Shown here piece after piece: positions 1 through 6,046 of a stretch of DNA of 7,583 bases. Source of the stretch: Eubacteriales bacterium (GTDB taxonomy: Bacteria > Bacillota > Clostridia > Peptostreptococcales > Anaerovoracaceae). The position numbers were made by a program, and so were the translations under genes. Below the pieces are notes generated by a model. It did no database searches. It saw only the letters and a list, made by a program, of their open reading frames with translations, and was not told the origin of the DNA. The stretch covers positions 1 through 7,583 of the forward strand of contig JAQUXD010000084.1 in NCBI GenBank assembly GCA_028692535.1. The letters run 5' to 3'. Position 1 is the stretch's first letter; the number at the start of each line of letters is the position of its first letter.

Positions 1-188
1 TCGAAGATGACGCAGGAGGCCACACAGGTCGCCGTGAGGATCAGCGCCTGCAGTCCGAAGACGTAGACGGCCACCAGCAAGGCGGGCATCAGGGCGATCA
101 CCACGTTTTTCATGATGTGGGTCGTATCCACCGGGTTGACGACATGGGGCGCGGAAGAAACGATCAGGTGATTATCTTTGATATTCAT
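1..188 (-). CDS. rnfD: RnfD, electron transport complex membrane subunit (N-terminal part, cut by window edge)
   Basis: Membrane subunit of the Rnf ferredoxin:NAD+ oxidoreductase; in the family RnfD carries covalently bound FMN and lies in the ion-translocating core. The first 62 codons are visible. They begin MNIKDNHLIVSSAPHVV and continue with NPVDTTHIMKNVVIALMP, matching the usual RnfD start (a short hydrophilic N-terminus with a 'SSSPH' type motif, then the first membrane helices). From about residue 28 the sequence is hydrophobic (IALMPALLVAVYVFG), consistent with the first transmembrane segments. The FMN-attachment threonine lies beyond the window. The start ATG (188-186) overlaps the rnfC stop as TGATG, and a strong AAGGAGG (complement of 198-204) sits 9 bases upstream, inside the rnfC 3' end. 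RnfD following RnfC is the expected operon order. Identity rests on the N-terminus and on context. Confidence 0.9.
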   Translation of the reverse strand, partial: MNIKDNHLIVSSAPHVVNPVDTTHIMKNVVIALMPALLVAVYVFGLQALILTATCVASCVIF

Positions 189-1537
189 CAGTTCTTGCCT
201 CCTTCCGCCTGAGCTTTGGCTTTTTCCGCCTGAGCCTTGAGATCATCCATGACCATTCCTTTTGCCAGCTTGATCTTGTAGCTGAGCTGGATCCTGGCCG
301 GGCAGGAATAAGAGCAGCAGCCGCACTCCATGCAACTGAGCGCATCGTATTCCTTAAGCGTTTCCAGATCTTTGCGGTCCCAGGCCTTTGCCAGAACGGT
401 GGGCATCAGGTTCATCGGACATCCACGGACGCAGCGGCCGCAGTTGATACAGGCTGTTTCGGGATTCATGGTGCTGAAAGCTTCGTCGAAGACCAGAATG
501 GCGTTGTTGCCCTTCAGAATGGCCAAATCATCGCTGGGCATCGCTCTTCCCATCATGGGACCGCCGAAAAGGATCTTCTTCGGCTCCCCGGTAGTGCCTC
601 CGCAAAAGTCGATGACTTCCTTGATCTTGGTGCCGATGGGCACTTCAACATTTTGAGGACGGGCGATCAGATTGCCATCCACAGTCAAGCTCTTGGAGAC
701 CAGAGGCATACCTGTATCCAGATATTGTTGAAGCTTGAGGATGGAATTGACATTGGAAACGATCACGCCCACGTCGGCAGGCAACTTGCCTGCGATCAGA
801 TGTCTTCCCGTGGTTTCAAAGATGATCACGCGCTCTGCGCCCTGCGGGTAGACCAGTCGAAGTTCAAACACTTCGATCTCCGGAATATCCTGGGTCAAAT
901 CTTTAAAAAGGGCGATCGCATCGGGTTTGTTTCCCTCGATTGCGATAATGCCTTTCTTGATCGATAAAAACTTGAGCGCGTTGGCGGTTCCTTCGACGAT
1001 TTCTTTGGCGTGGGCCAGCATCGTCATGTGGTCAACGGTGATGTACGGTTCGCATTCCGCTCCGTTGATGATCAAGGTATCCACATCCTCGGGGTTCCTG
1101 GGATTGTACTTGATGTGGGTGGGGAAAGCTGCCCCGCCCAGACCTACCAGTCCGGAATCCCGTACGGCTTTGAGGAATTCCTGTTTGTTTGTTACGGTGG
1201 GAGGGACGACTGTTTCGGCCGTTTCCTGCTTTCCGTCCGTCTGGATCACGATGTTCGTATCCACACGGCCCATTTGTGTCATGAACTTTTCGATCGCCAC
1301 GACATCCCCGGACACACTGGAGTGCACCGGAGCGCAGACCGGAGCTTGATTGTCTCCGATCACTTGGCCAACCTTGACGTGATCTCCCACGGAAACCGTC
1401 GGCTGGTTGGGAGCTCCTATGTGCTGAATCATGGGAATATAGACCTTTTCGGGTACCGGCATCGGTATGATGGCCGAGCCTGCTGTATTCTTGTGATGAG
1501 CCACATGGATTCCCTTCAGATGTTTGACTGAAATCAT
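188..1537 (-). CDS. rnfC: RnfC, electron transport complex subunit C
   Basis: Peripheral Fe-S/flavin subunit of the Rnf complex, which passes electrons between reduced ferredoxin and NAD(H) while the membrane subunits pump Na+ or H+. The protein has 449 residues, normal for a clostridial RnfC. Visible parts in order: an N-terminal barrel-sandwich region with the PMPVPEKVYIP stretch (about 25-35); the glycine-rich nucleotide/FMN-site motif GLGGAAFPTH (132-141); NGAECEPYITVDH (158-170); GGPMMGRAM (325-333); and two ferredoxin-type 4Fe-4S motifs, C363/C366/C369/C373 and C402/C405/C408/C412, both complete. The C-terminus is a short Ala/Lys/Glu-rich tail, not the long alanine-rich extension seen in some proteobacterial RnfC proteins. 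The start is supported by AAGGAGAG (complement of 1545-1552) 7 bases upstream. It is the first gene of its operon, followed directly by rnfD. A soluble NADH:quinone-type NuoF relative is excluded by the RnfC-specific domain order. Confidence 0.97.
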   Translation of the reverse strand: MISVKHLKGIHVAHHKNTAGSAIIPMPVPEKVYIPMIQHIGAPNQPTVSVGDHVKVGQVIGDNQAPVCAPVHSSVSGDVVAIEKFMTQMGRVDTNIVIQTDGKQETAETVVPPTVTNKQEFLKAVRDSGLVGLGGAAFPTHIKYNPRNPEDVDTLIINGAECEPYITVDHMTMLAHAKEIVEGTANALKFLSIKKGIIAIEGNKPDAIALFKDLTQDIPEIEVFELRLVYPQGAERVIIFETTGRHLIAGKLPADVGVIVSNVNSILKLQQYLDTGMPLVSKSLTVDGNLIARPQNVEVPIGTKIKEVIDFCGGTTGEPKKILFGGPMMGRAMPSDDLAILKGNNAILVFDEAFSTMNPETACINCGRCVRGCPMNLMPTVLAKAWDRKDLETLKEYDALSCMECGCCSYSCPARIQLSYKIKLAKGMVMDDLKAQAEKAKAQAEGGKN

Positions 1538-1599
1538 ATTTTAACTCTCCTTAGTGTTGGCCGCCCACGAAAAGAAAAGGGGCAAACCCTATCTTTAAT

Positions 1600-1628
1600 A
1601 AAATATACCCTAAATAATAATTTGTAAA
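1600..1628 (-). promoter_or_regulatory. Putative sigma-A-type promoter of the rnf operon
   Basis: On the minus strand a TTTACA -35 box (complement of 1623-1628, 5 of 6 to TTGACA) is followed by either TATTTT with a 17-base spacer (complement of 1600-1605) or TATATT with a 15-base spacer (complement of 1602-1607). The region is markedly AT-rich. Transcription would begin near 1593-1596, giving a leader of roughly 55-60 bases before the rnfC start, with its ribosome binding site included. This is a pattern match only; neither -10 option is perfect. Confidence 0.45.
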
Positions 1629-1654
1629 GGACTTGAGGCGGGTTTTAATAATTC

Positions 1655-1683
1655 TTGCCTACACCGGCTTCGGATGGTATGAT
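1655..1683 (+). promoter_or_regulatory. Putative promoter of the acyl-CoA synthetase operon (upstream candidate)
   Basis: TTGCCT (1655-1660, 4 of 6 to consensus) and TATGAT (1678-1683, 5 of 6) are separated by exactly 17 bases. Transcription would start near 1690, leaving about 43 bases of leader including the GGAG at 1718-1721. I favour this site over the downstream candidate because it leaves a normal leader. Pattern match only. Confidence 0.4.
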
Positions 1684-1712
1684 TAACGGTACGAATTCAA
1701 CTTTTTTATAAT
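1683..1712 (+). promoter_or_regulatory. Alternative promoter of the acyl-CoA synthetase operon (downstream candidate)
   Basis: A perfect TATAAT (1707-1712) lies 18 bases after TTAACG (1683-1688, 4 of 6 to TTGACA). The -10 box is better than in the upstream candidate, but transcription would start around 1719. That is inside the putative Shine-Dalgarno GGAG (1718-1721) and would leave only about 14 leader bases before the ATG at 1733. If this promoter is real, translation may instead start at the in-frame ATG at 1769, which is preceded by AGGAGG. Confidence 0.3.
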
Positions 1713-1732
1713 GATACGGAGTTGTAAAGCAT

Positions 1733-3466
1733 ATGCAAAAAGCAATCGATAAGAGACTACAGGAGGGCATGTATCCCGTGAGACAGGTTAAAGATCTTAA
1801 GGATATCTTGAATTCTTCCGCCGAGCTCTTCGGTGAAAGAACAGCATATCTATATAAAGAGAGATTAGGCGGCGAATACCTGCCGGTCTCCTTCCGGCAG
1901 GTTCGCGACGACGTCAATGCGCTGGGAACGGCGCTCATGGACGAAGGCCTTTCGGGCTTGCACATCGGCGTGATCGGAGAGAACCGCTATGAGTGGGTCA
2001 TCAGCTACCTTGCCGCAGCCAACGGGTTGGGAGTGGTCGTTCCTTTGGACCGAGAGCTTCCGCCTCATGAGATCGCTTCGCTCATGGATCGGGCTGAGTT
2101 GTCGGCGCTGATCTATTCCAGCAAGGTAGAACAGAAGATCCTGGAGGCTCTTCCGATGGTGGAGAAGCCTGTCGTGCTCATCAGCATGGACAGCGAGCGC
2201 CGTCAGGGAGAGACGCTTTCTCTGTTCGAGCTGATTCAAAGCGGTGGCCGGCGGATCGCAGAAGGGAAAAGGCATTTCATCGATGCGCCGGTGGATCCGG
2301 AGAAGATGAGCATGCTTCTCTTTACGTCCGGAACCACAGGACTCGCCAAGGGTGTCATGCTTTGTCACCGAAATATTGCTTCCAATATATATAACATGTC
2401 CAAGTATGTGGATCTGACTGTTCGGCAGGGACAGCAGATCGGTCTTTCCATGCTGCCGATGCACCACACCTACGAGTTTACCTGCACGATCATGGCGTCG
2501 TTCTATCAGGGTGCGACCATCGCGTTCTGCGAGGGACTCAAGTATGTGGTCAAAAACATGGAGGAAGCGAAGGTCACGTACATGATCGCAGTGCCTCTGG
2601 TATTCGAGAACATGCATCAGAAGATTTGGAAACAGGCCGAAAAAAGCGGAAAAGCAGATAAGATGCGCAAGGCCATTCGCATGATCCGTACCCTTTCTCA
2701 CATCGACAAGAAGATCCAGAAGCGCACGATGCGTTTATTCAAGGAAGTCCATGCCGCCTTAGGCGGTCACGTTCGTCTGATGGTTGCGGGCGCCGCTCCG
2801 ATCAATCCCAACGTGATCAACGATTTCAACGCCATGGGTATCACAATGCTCCAGGGCTACGGCATGACGGAGTGTTCACCGATCATCGCGCTGAACCCCG
2901 ACTGGTGCGCCAGAGCCGCCGCTGCAGGGTTGCCGTTGCCCGAAAGCGAAGTTCGGATTTCCGAGCCGGACGAAAACGGCATCGGGGAGATCATCTGCAG
3001 AAGTGAATCCGTGATGCTGGGTTATTACAAGGATCCCGAAGAAACGGCAAATGTGATCCGGGACGGATGGCTGTACACCGGAGACTATGGATATTTTGAC
3101 AAGGACGGATACGTATATATAACAGGTCGCAAAAAGAACGTGATCGTTACGAAGAACGGTAAGAATATCTTTCCCGAGGAAGTGGAGTTCTATTTGAACA
3201 AAAGCCCCTTCATCGCAGAGGTGGTCGTGACCGGCGAAGCGGAAGAAGAAACGGGGGAGAGCATCGTCTGGGCAAATATTTTCCCGGACAGGGAGGCGAT
3301 CCTTGAGCAGAAGGGTGTTCTTTCCGATGACGCCGTGCGAGCGCTCCTCAAAAACGAGGTGGATCGACTCAACGAAGAAATGCCGTTTTACAAACGGGTG
3401 AAGCGCTTCCGGATTCGGGAAACCGAATTCGACAAAACTACCACGAGGAAAATCAAACGCTGGTAA
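1733..3466 (+). CDS. AMP-forming acyl-CoA synthetase (long-chain fatty acid--CoA ligase type)
   Basis: Activates a carboxylic acid, probably a fatty acid, with ATP to an acyl-adenylate and then to acyl-CoA; cytoplasmic or membrane-peripheral. The 577-residue protein has the ANL-superfamily motifs in order: the P-loop LLFTSGTTGLAKG (195-207), the YGMTE adenylate motif (376-380), TGD (449-451), the hinge GRKK (465-468) followed by NGKNIFPEEVE, and a C-terminal TTTRKIKR (569-576) that should contain the catalytic lysine. All key motifs are intact. The N-terminal YPVRQVKDLKDIL resembles clostridial long-chain acyl-CoA synthetases. The start is uncertain: ATG 1733 has a modest GGAG 11 bases upstream, whereas the in-frame ATG 1769 follows AGGAGGGC but with only 2 bases between AGGAGG and the ATG. 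I keep 1733. It leads a compact plus-strand operon, with the next gene 15 bases away. Chain-length specificity cannot be read from the sequence. Confidence 0.92.
   Translation: MQKAIDKRLQEGMYPVRQVKDLKDILNSSAELFGERTAYLYKERLGGEYLPVSFRQVRDDVNALGTALMDEGLSGLHIGVIGENRYEWVISYLAAANGLGVVVPLDRELPPHEIASLMDRAELSALIYSSKVEQKILEALPMVEKPVVLISMDSERRQGETLSLFELIQSGGRRIAEGKRHFIDAPVDPEKMSMLLFTSGTTGLAKGVMLCHRNIASNIYNMSKYVDLTVRQGQQIGLSMLPMHHTYEFTCTIMASFYQGATIAFCEGLKYVVKNMEEAKVTYMIAVPLVFENMHQKIWKQAEKSGKADKMRKAIRMIRTLSHIDKKIQKRTMRLFKEVHAALGGHVRLMVAGAAPINPNVINDFNAMGITMLQGYGMTECSPIIALNPDWCARAAAAGLPLPESEVRISEPDENGIGEIICRSESVMLGYYKDPEETANVIRDGWLYTGDYGYFDKDGYVYITGRKKNVIVTKNGKNIFPEEVEFYLNKSPFIAEVVVTGEAEEETGESIVWANIFPDREAILEQKGVLSDDAVRALLKNEVDRLNEEMPFYKRVKRFRIRETEFDKTTTRKIKRW
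1878..1902 (+). other. Perfect GC-rich inverted repeat inside the acyl-CoA synthetase gene
   Basis: ACCTGCCGG (1878-1886) and CCGGCAGGT (1894-1902) are perfect reverse complements around a 7-base loop (TCTCCTT). This predicts a stable 9-bp RNA hairpin about 145 bases into the coding region (residues 49-57, YLPVSFRQV). No T-run follows, so it is not a classical terminator on either strand. It could be chance, a block to translation or RNA decay, or a remnant element; nothing else in the sequence decides this. Confidence 0.5.
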
Positions 3467-3481
3467 AGAAAGGGAGGAAGA

Positions 3482-4582
3482 ATGTCGGATCAAGAGCGAT
3501 ATCCGGTCCTGGAAATCAGCATCGAAAAATTTGAGCACAACGCCCGGGAAGTCATTTCCCGCTGCGCCGCCCGGGGCATTTCCGTGGCCGGCGTCATCAA
3601 GGGCTTTGCCGCTTTTCCCGAACTGGCCTCAGCCTTTGTCCGGTGCGGCAGCGCGCAGCTGGGTTCTTCCCGGCTGCGGCACATAAGAGAAATCAAAGCA
3701 GCCGGAATTCCCGGTCCTTATCTTTTGCTTCGCATCCCCATGCTTTCCGAGCTGGATCATTTGGTGGAGCTGGTCGACTATTCCCTTCAGAGCGACGCAT
3801 CGACCCTTCGGGCGCTGCAGGAAGAATGTCTCAGGCAGGGTAAAAAGCACAAGGTCATCCTGATGGTGGATCTGGGAGATCTGCGGGAGGGGTTCTGGGA
3901 CAAGGACGAAATGGTGGAGACCTGTGTGTGGGTTGAAAACGAACTATCCATGGTGGAACTGGCCGGCGTGGGGACCAATTTGGGCTGTTACGGCGCCATT
4001 CAGCCGACGCCCGAGAAAATGAATGAACTGGTGGAAATTGCCCGCCGCGTGGAAGACCGGATCGGGCGGAGCCTGGAAATCGTATCCGGAGGCGCCACCA
4101 GCTCTTATACACTCGTTCACTGGGGGACGATGCCCAAAGGGATCAACCATCTGCGAATCGGCGAGGGAATCAGCCTGGCCTACGATCTCCCCGTGGACTG
4201 GAATATTAAAGATATGGACTATTTGTATCAGGATGTGTATACTTTAAAAGCTCAGGTCATCGAAGTGCGAGACAAGCCCAGCTACCCTCAGGGTGTGCTG
4301 TGCATCGATGCCTTCGGCAACAAGCCGACTTACCTTGACCGGGGAATCCGCCGGCGCGCGCTTGCAGCCATCGGTCGCGCGGATCTGGCCGACATCCCAA
4401 AACTGATGCCCCGGGCGGCAGGAATCGAAGTGTTGGGCGGATCATCGGATCACACGATCCTGGATATCGAAAATTACAAGGGAACGCTGGTTCCCGGAGA
4501 CATATTGGAATTTGACTTGAATTACACAACGCAGGTCTTCTTAATGGCCTCGCCGGATGTGACAAAAAGGTTGATCAAATGA
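3482..4582 (+). CDS. Alanine/ornithine racemase-family PLP-dependent enzyme (Orr-like)
   Basis: Fold-type III PLP enzyme of the group that includes clostridial ornithine racemase (Orr), which interconverts L- and D-ornithine in oxidative ornithine fermentation. The 366-residue protein shows the expected landmarks: VAGVIKG with the probable PLP lysine K40, LLLRIPML (81-88), ILMVDLGDLREGFW (126-139), GVGTNLGCYG (162-171), the phosphate-binding SGGATSS (202-208), GINHLRIGEGISL (220-232), IDAFGNKPTY (275-284) and the family's late SSDHTILDIE (321-330). The PLP-lysine context (IKGFAAFPE) and SGGAT differ somewhat from what I recall of Orr (TKVFCA.PE and SGGNS), so the amino acid substrate is not certain. 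A GGGAGG (3472-3477) supports the start. The stop overlaps the next start as ATGA, implying translational coupling to the binding protein. Family assignment is strong; ornithine specificity is inferred. Confidence 0.85.
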   Translation: MSDQERYPVLEISIEKFEHNAREVISRCAARGISVAGVIKGFAAFPELASAFVRCGSAQLGSSRLRHIREIKAAGIPGPYLLLRIPMLSELDHLVELVDYSLQSDASTLRALQEECLRQGKKHKVILMVDLGDLREGFWDKDEMVETCVWVENELSMVELAGVGTNLGCYGAIQPTPEKMNELVEIARRVEDRIGRSLEIVSGGATSSYTLVHWGTMPKGINHLRIGEGISLAYDLPVDWNIKDMDYLYQDVYTLKAQVIEVRDKPSYPQGVLCIDAFGNKPTYLDRGIRRRALAAIGRADLADIPKLMPRAAGIEVLGGSSDHTILDIENYKGTLVPGDILEFDLNYTTQVFLMASPDVTKRLIK

Positions 4583-5793
4583 AATCAAAAAAACATGCAG
4601 CTTTTTTGCTGTCGGCAATGCTGACGGCGAGCCTGCTCATGACCGGTTGCGATACATACGATAACTTTTTATCGGAATTCTTCGAGAAGTCCGATAAAAA
4701 GGAAACCACGGTCAAGATCGGTGTATTCGAGCCGCTCACAGGCTCCGACGCCCAGGACGCCGAAGCTGAAATTCGCGGCATCCAATTGGCCCATGAGCTC
4801 TTTCCCGAAGTTTTGGGCTTCCCGGTGGAATTGATCTTTGCTGACAATCAATCCGATGTTCAGGCTGCGGCTCAGGCTGCGCAAAGCCTGGTCGATCAGG
4901 AGGTGTCCATCGTTCTCGGCAGTTACAAAAGTGTTCTGACTCTGGCCGGAAGCGACGTCTTTGCCGAAGCGAAAATCCCTGCCATCGGAATCACCTGTAC
5001 CAATCCGATCATCACTCAGACCAGCGATTACTATTTCAGAGTGTGCTACGTAGACGCTTTTCAGGGCAATTCGGCGGCAAAATATGTTCTGGAGCACCTT
5101 GGACAGGAGTCCGCTGTGGCACTGCAGATGGAAGGCGACGACTATGCCGGCGCCATGATCGAGCAGTTTGCGGACAAAATAGCGCGTACGACAGGCAGCA
5201 CTGAAAATGTTACTGTGATCGAATATCCGGAAAAGACCGAGGATTTTTCAGATTACTTCGAAAGAATACTGACCACCAGCGCTTCTGCGGTCTTCTTTCC
5301 TTCTGAAGCAGAGCAGGCCAACGAGGTGTTATACCAAGCCTACGAAGGCGGCTACGATTTTCAGTGGATCGGGATCGAGGATTGGAATCGGCTTCCGGAA
5401 GTCAATCTCAACCCGCTCCGAAAGAGCGATGTCTATCTGGATGGGGTCTCTTACATTTCCGGCTTTGACGATTCCGCGCAAATGTCGGACATGACCCAGA
5501 CTTTTCTGAATGCCTATCATGAGAAATACGGCACGGAAGAAAAGCCCACAAATGCCGCCGCCCTGGGTTTTGACGCTTATCTTCTGGCCATTCGGGCCAT
5601 CGAGGATGCCGGATCCTTCGACCAGGGCTCTATCATATCTAGTAAACTCAGCAGCGTGTTTGAAATGCCCGGCGCCACGGGATCCATTACGCTCAACGCC
5701 CAAGGGGATCCCATCAAAGAAGTGGTGATCGAACAATATAGCAAAGACCAGCCGAAGCCGGTGTTTACATCGGTGCCTGTCTGGGGTCAATAA
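4579..5793 (+). CDS. ABC-transporter substrate-binding lipoprotein, branched-chain amino acid (LivJ/Peripla_BP_6) type
   Basis: Extracytoplasmic ligand-binding protein, probably for an amino acid or similar small molecule. The 404-residue protein has a lysine-rich start, a hydrophobic segment (about 7-20) and the lipobox MTGC with C24 as the lipidation site, so it should be anchored to the outer face of the membrane. A short charged linker follows, then the type I periplasmic-binding fold: KIGVFEPLTGSDAQ (46-59), GIQLAHELF (67-75), VSIVLGSYKS (109-118), AKIPAIGITCTNP (131-143), YYFRVCYVDAFQGN (151-164) and GDDYAGAM (186-193). The Peripla_BP_6 resemblance is clear, though ligand specificity cannot be read. 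The start overlaps the upstream racemase stop by 4 bases and has only a weak AAAGG in front, consistent with coupled translation. No permease or ATPase gene is visible on either side in this window. Alternatively it could be a sensor-type binding protein. Confidence 0.9.
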   Translation: MKSKKHAAFLLSAMLTASLLMTGCDTYDNFLSEFFEKSDKKETTVKIGVFEPLTGSDAQDAEAEIRGIQLAHELFPEVLGFPVELIFADNQSDVQAAAQAAQSLVDQEVSIVLGSYKSVLTLAGSDVFAEAKIPAIGITCTNPIITQTSDYYFRVCYVDAFQGNSAAKYVLEHLGQESAVALQMEGDDYAGAMIEQFADKIARTTGSTENVTVIEYPEKTEDFSDYFERILTTSASAVFFPSEAEQANEVLYQAYEGGYDFQWIGIEDWNRLPEVNLNPLRKSDVYLDGVSYISGFDDSAQMSDMTQTFLNAYHEKYGTEEKPTNAAALGFDAYLLAIRAIEDAGSFDQGSIISSKLSSVFEMPGATGSITLNAQGDPIKEVVIEQYSKDQPKPVFTSVPVWGQ

Positions 5794-5803
5794 GGAGGAA
5801 ATC

Positions 5804-6028
5804 ATGGAAGAGAAAATCAAAGCAGCACTGGAAAATATCCGTCCGTTTTTGCAAAGAGACGGCGGAGACGTGGAATTTGTGGAGTACACCCAGGATCAGG
5901 TTGTGCTGGTCCGACTGAAAGGCCATTGTGCGGGATGCCCCTATTCCCAGATGACCATTAAACAGGGAATCGAAACACTTCTTCGCGAGCAGTATCCCGA
6001 AATCAAAGCCGTGGAAGCTGTCGCCTGA
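5804..6028 (+). CDS. NifU-family Fe-S cluster scaffold protein (stand-alone C-terminal domain)
   Basis: Small cytoplasmic protein of 74 residues that corresponds to the NifU C-terminal (Nfu) domain alone. Family members hold or deliver a 4Fe-4S cluster to client proteins, usually as a dimer bridged by the CxxC. Visible hallmarks are the N-terminal helix ending LQRDGGDVEFV (16-26), the strand VVLVRLKG (33-40) and the cluster motif CAGCP with C42 and C45, followed by the helix MTIKQGIETLLRE. Length and motif order are typical of clostridial stand-alone Nfu proteins. The start is fixed by AAGGAGG (5792-5798), which overlaps the stop of the preceding gene, with a 5-base spacer. Its location in this operon is not explained by its neighbours; clients could include Rnf subunits, but that is inference. 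Confidence 0.95.
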   Translation: MEEKIKAALENIRPFLQRDGGDVEFVEYTQDQVVLVRLKGHCAGCPYSQMTIKQGIETLLREQYPEIKAVEAVA

Positions 6029-6046
6029 TCCTGAAAGACGTGACGC

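Noticed and set aside
1622..1640. Possible Rex (NADH-sensing) operator near TTGTAAAGGACTTGAG.
   Set aside because: Only the left half resembles the TTGTTAA half-site; the right half does not match TTAACAA, so there is no palindrome.
1622..1729. The 8-mer TTGTAAAG occurs at 1622-1629 and again at 1722-1729, exactly 100 bases apart, as a possible pair of operator half-sites.
   Set aside because: Eight AT-biased bases recurring in a 195-base AT-rich region is weak evidence; the flanks do not match, and the second copy sits at the ribosome binding site region.
1865..2701. A 278-codon open frame on the minus strand within the acyl-CoA synthetase gene.
   Set aside because: It lies entirely antisense to a gene with all ANL motifs intact and has no domain of its own; it is a shadow frame.
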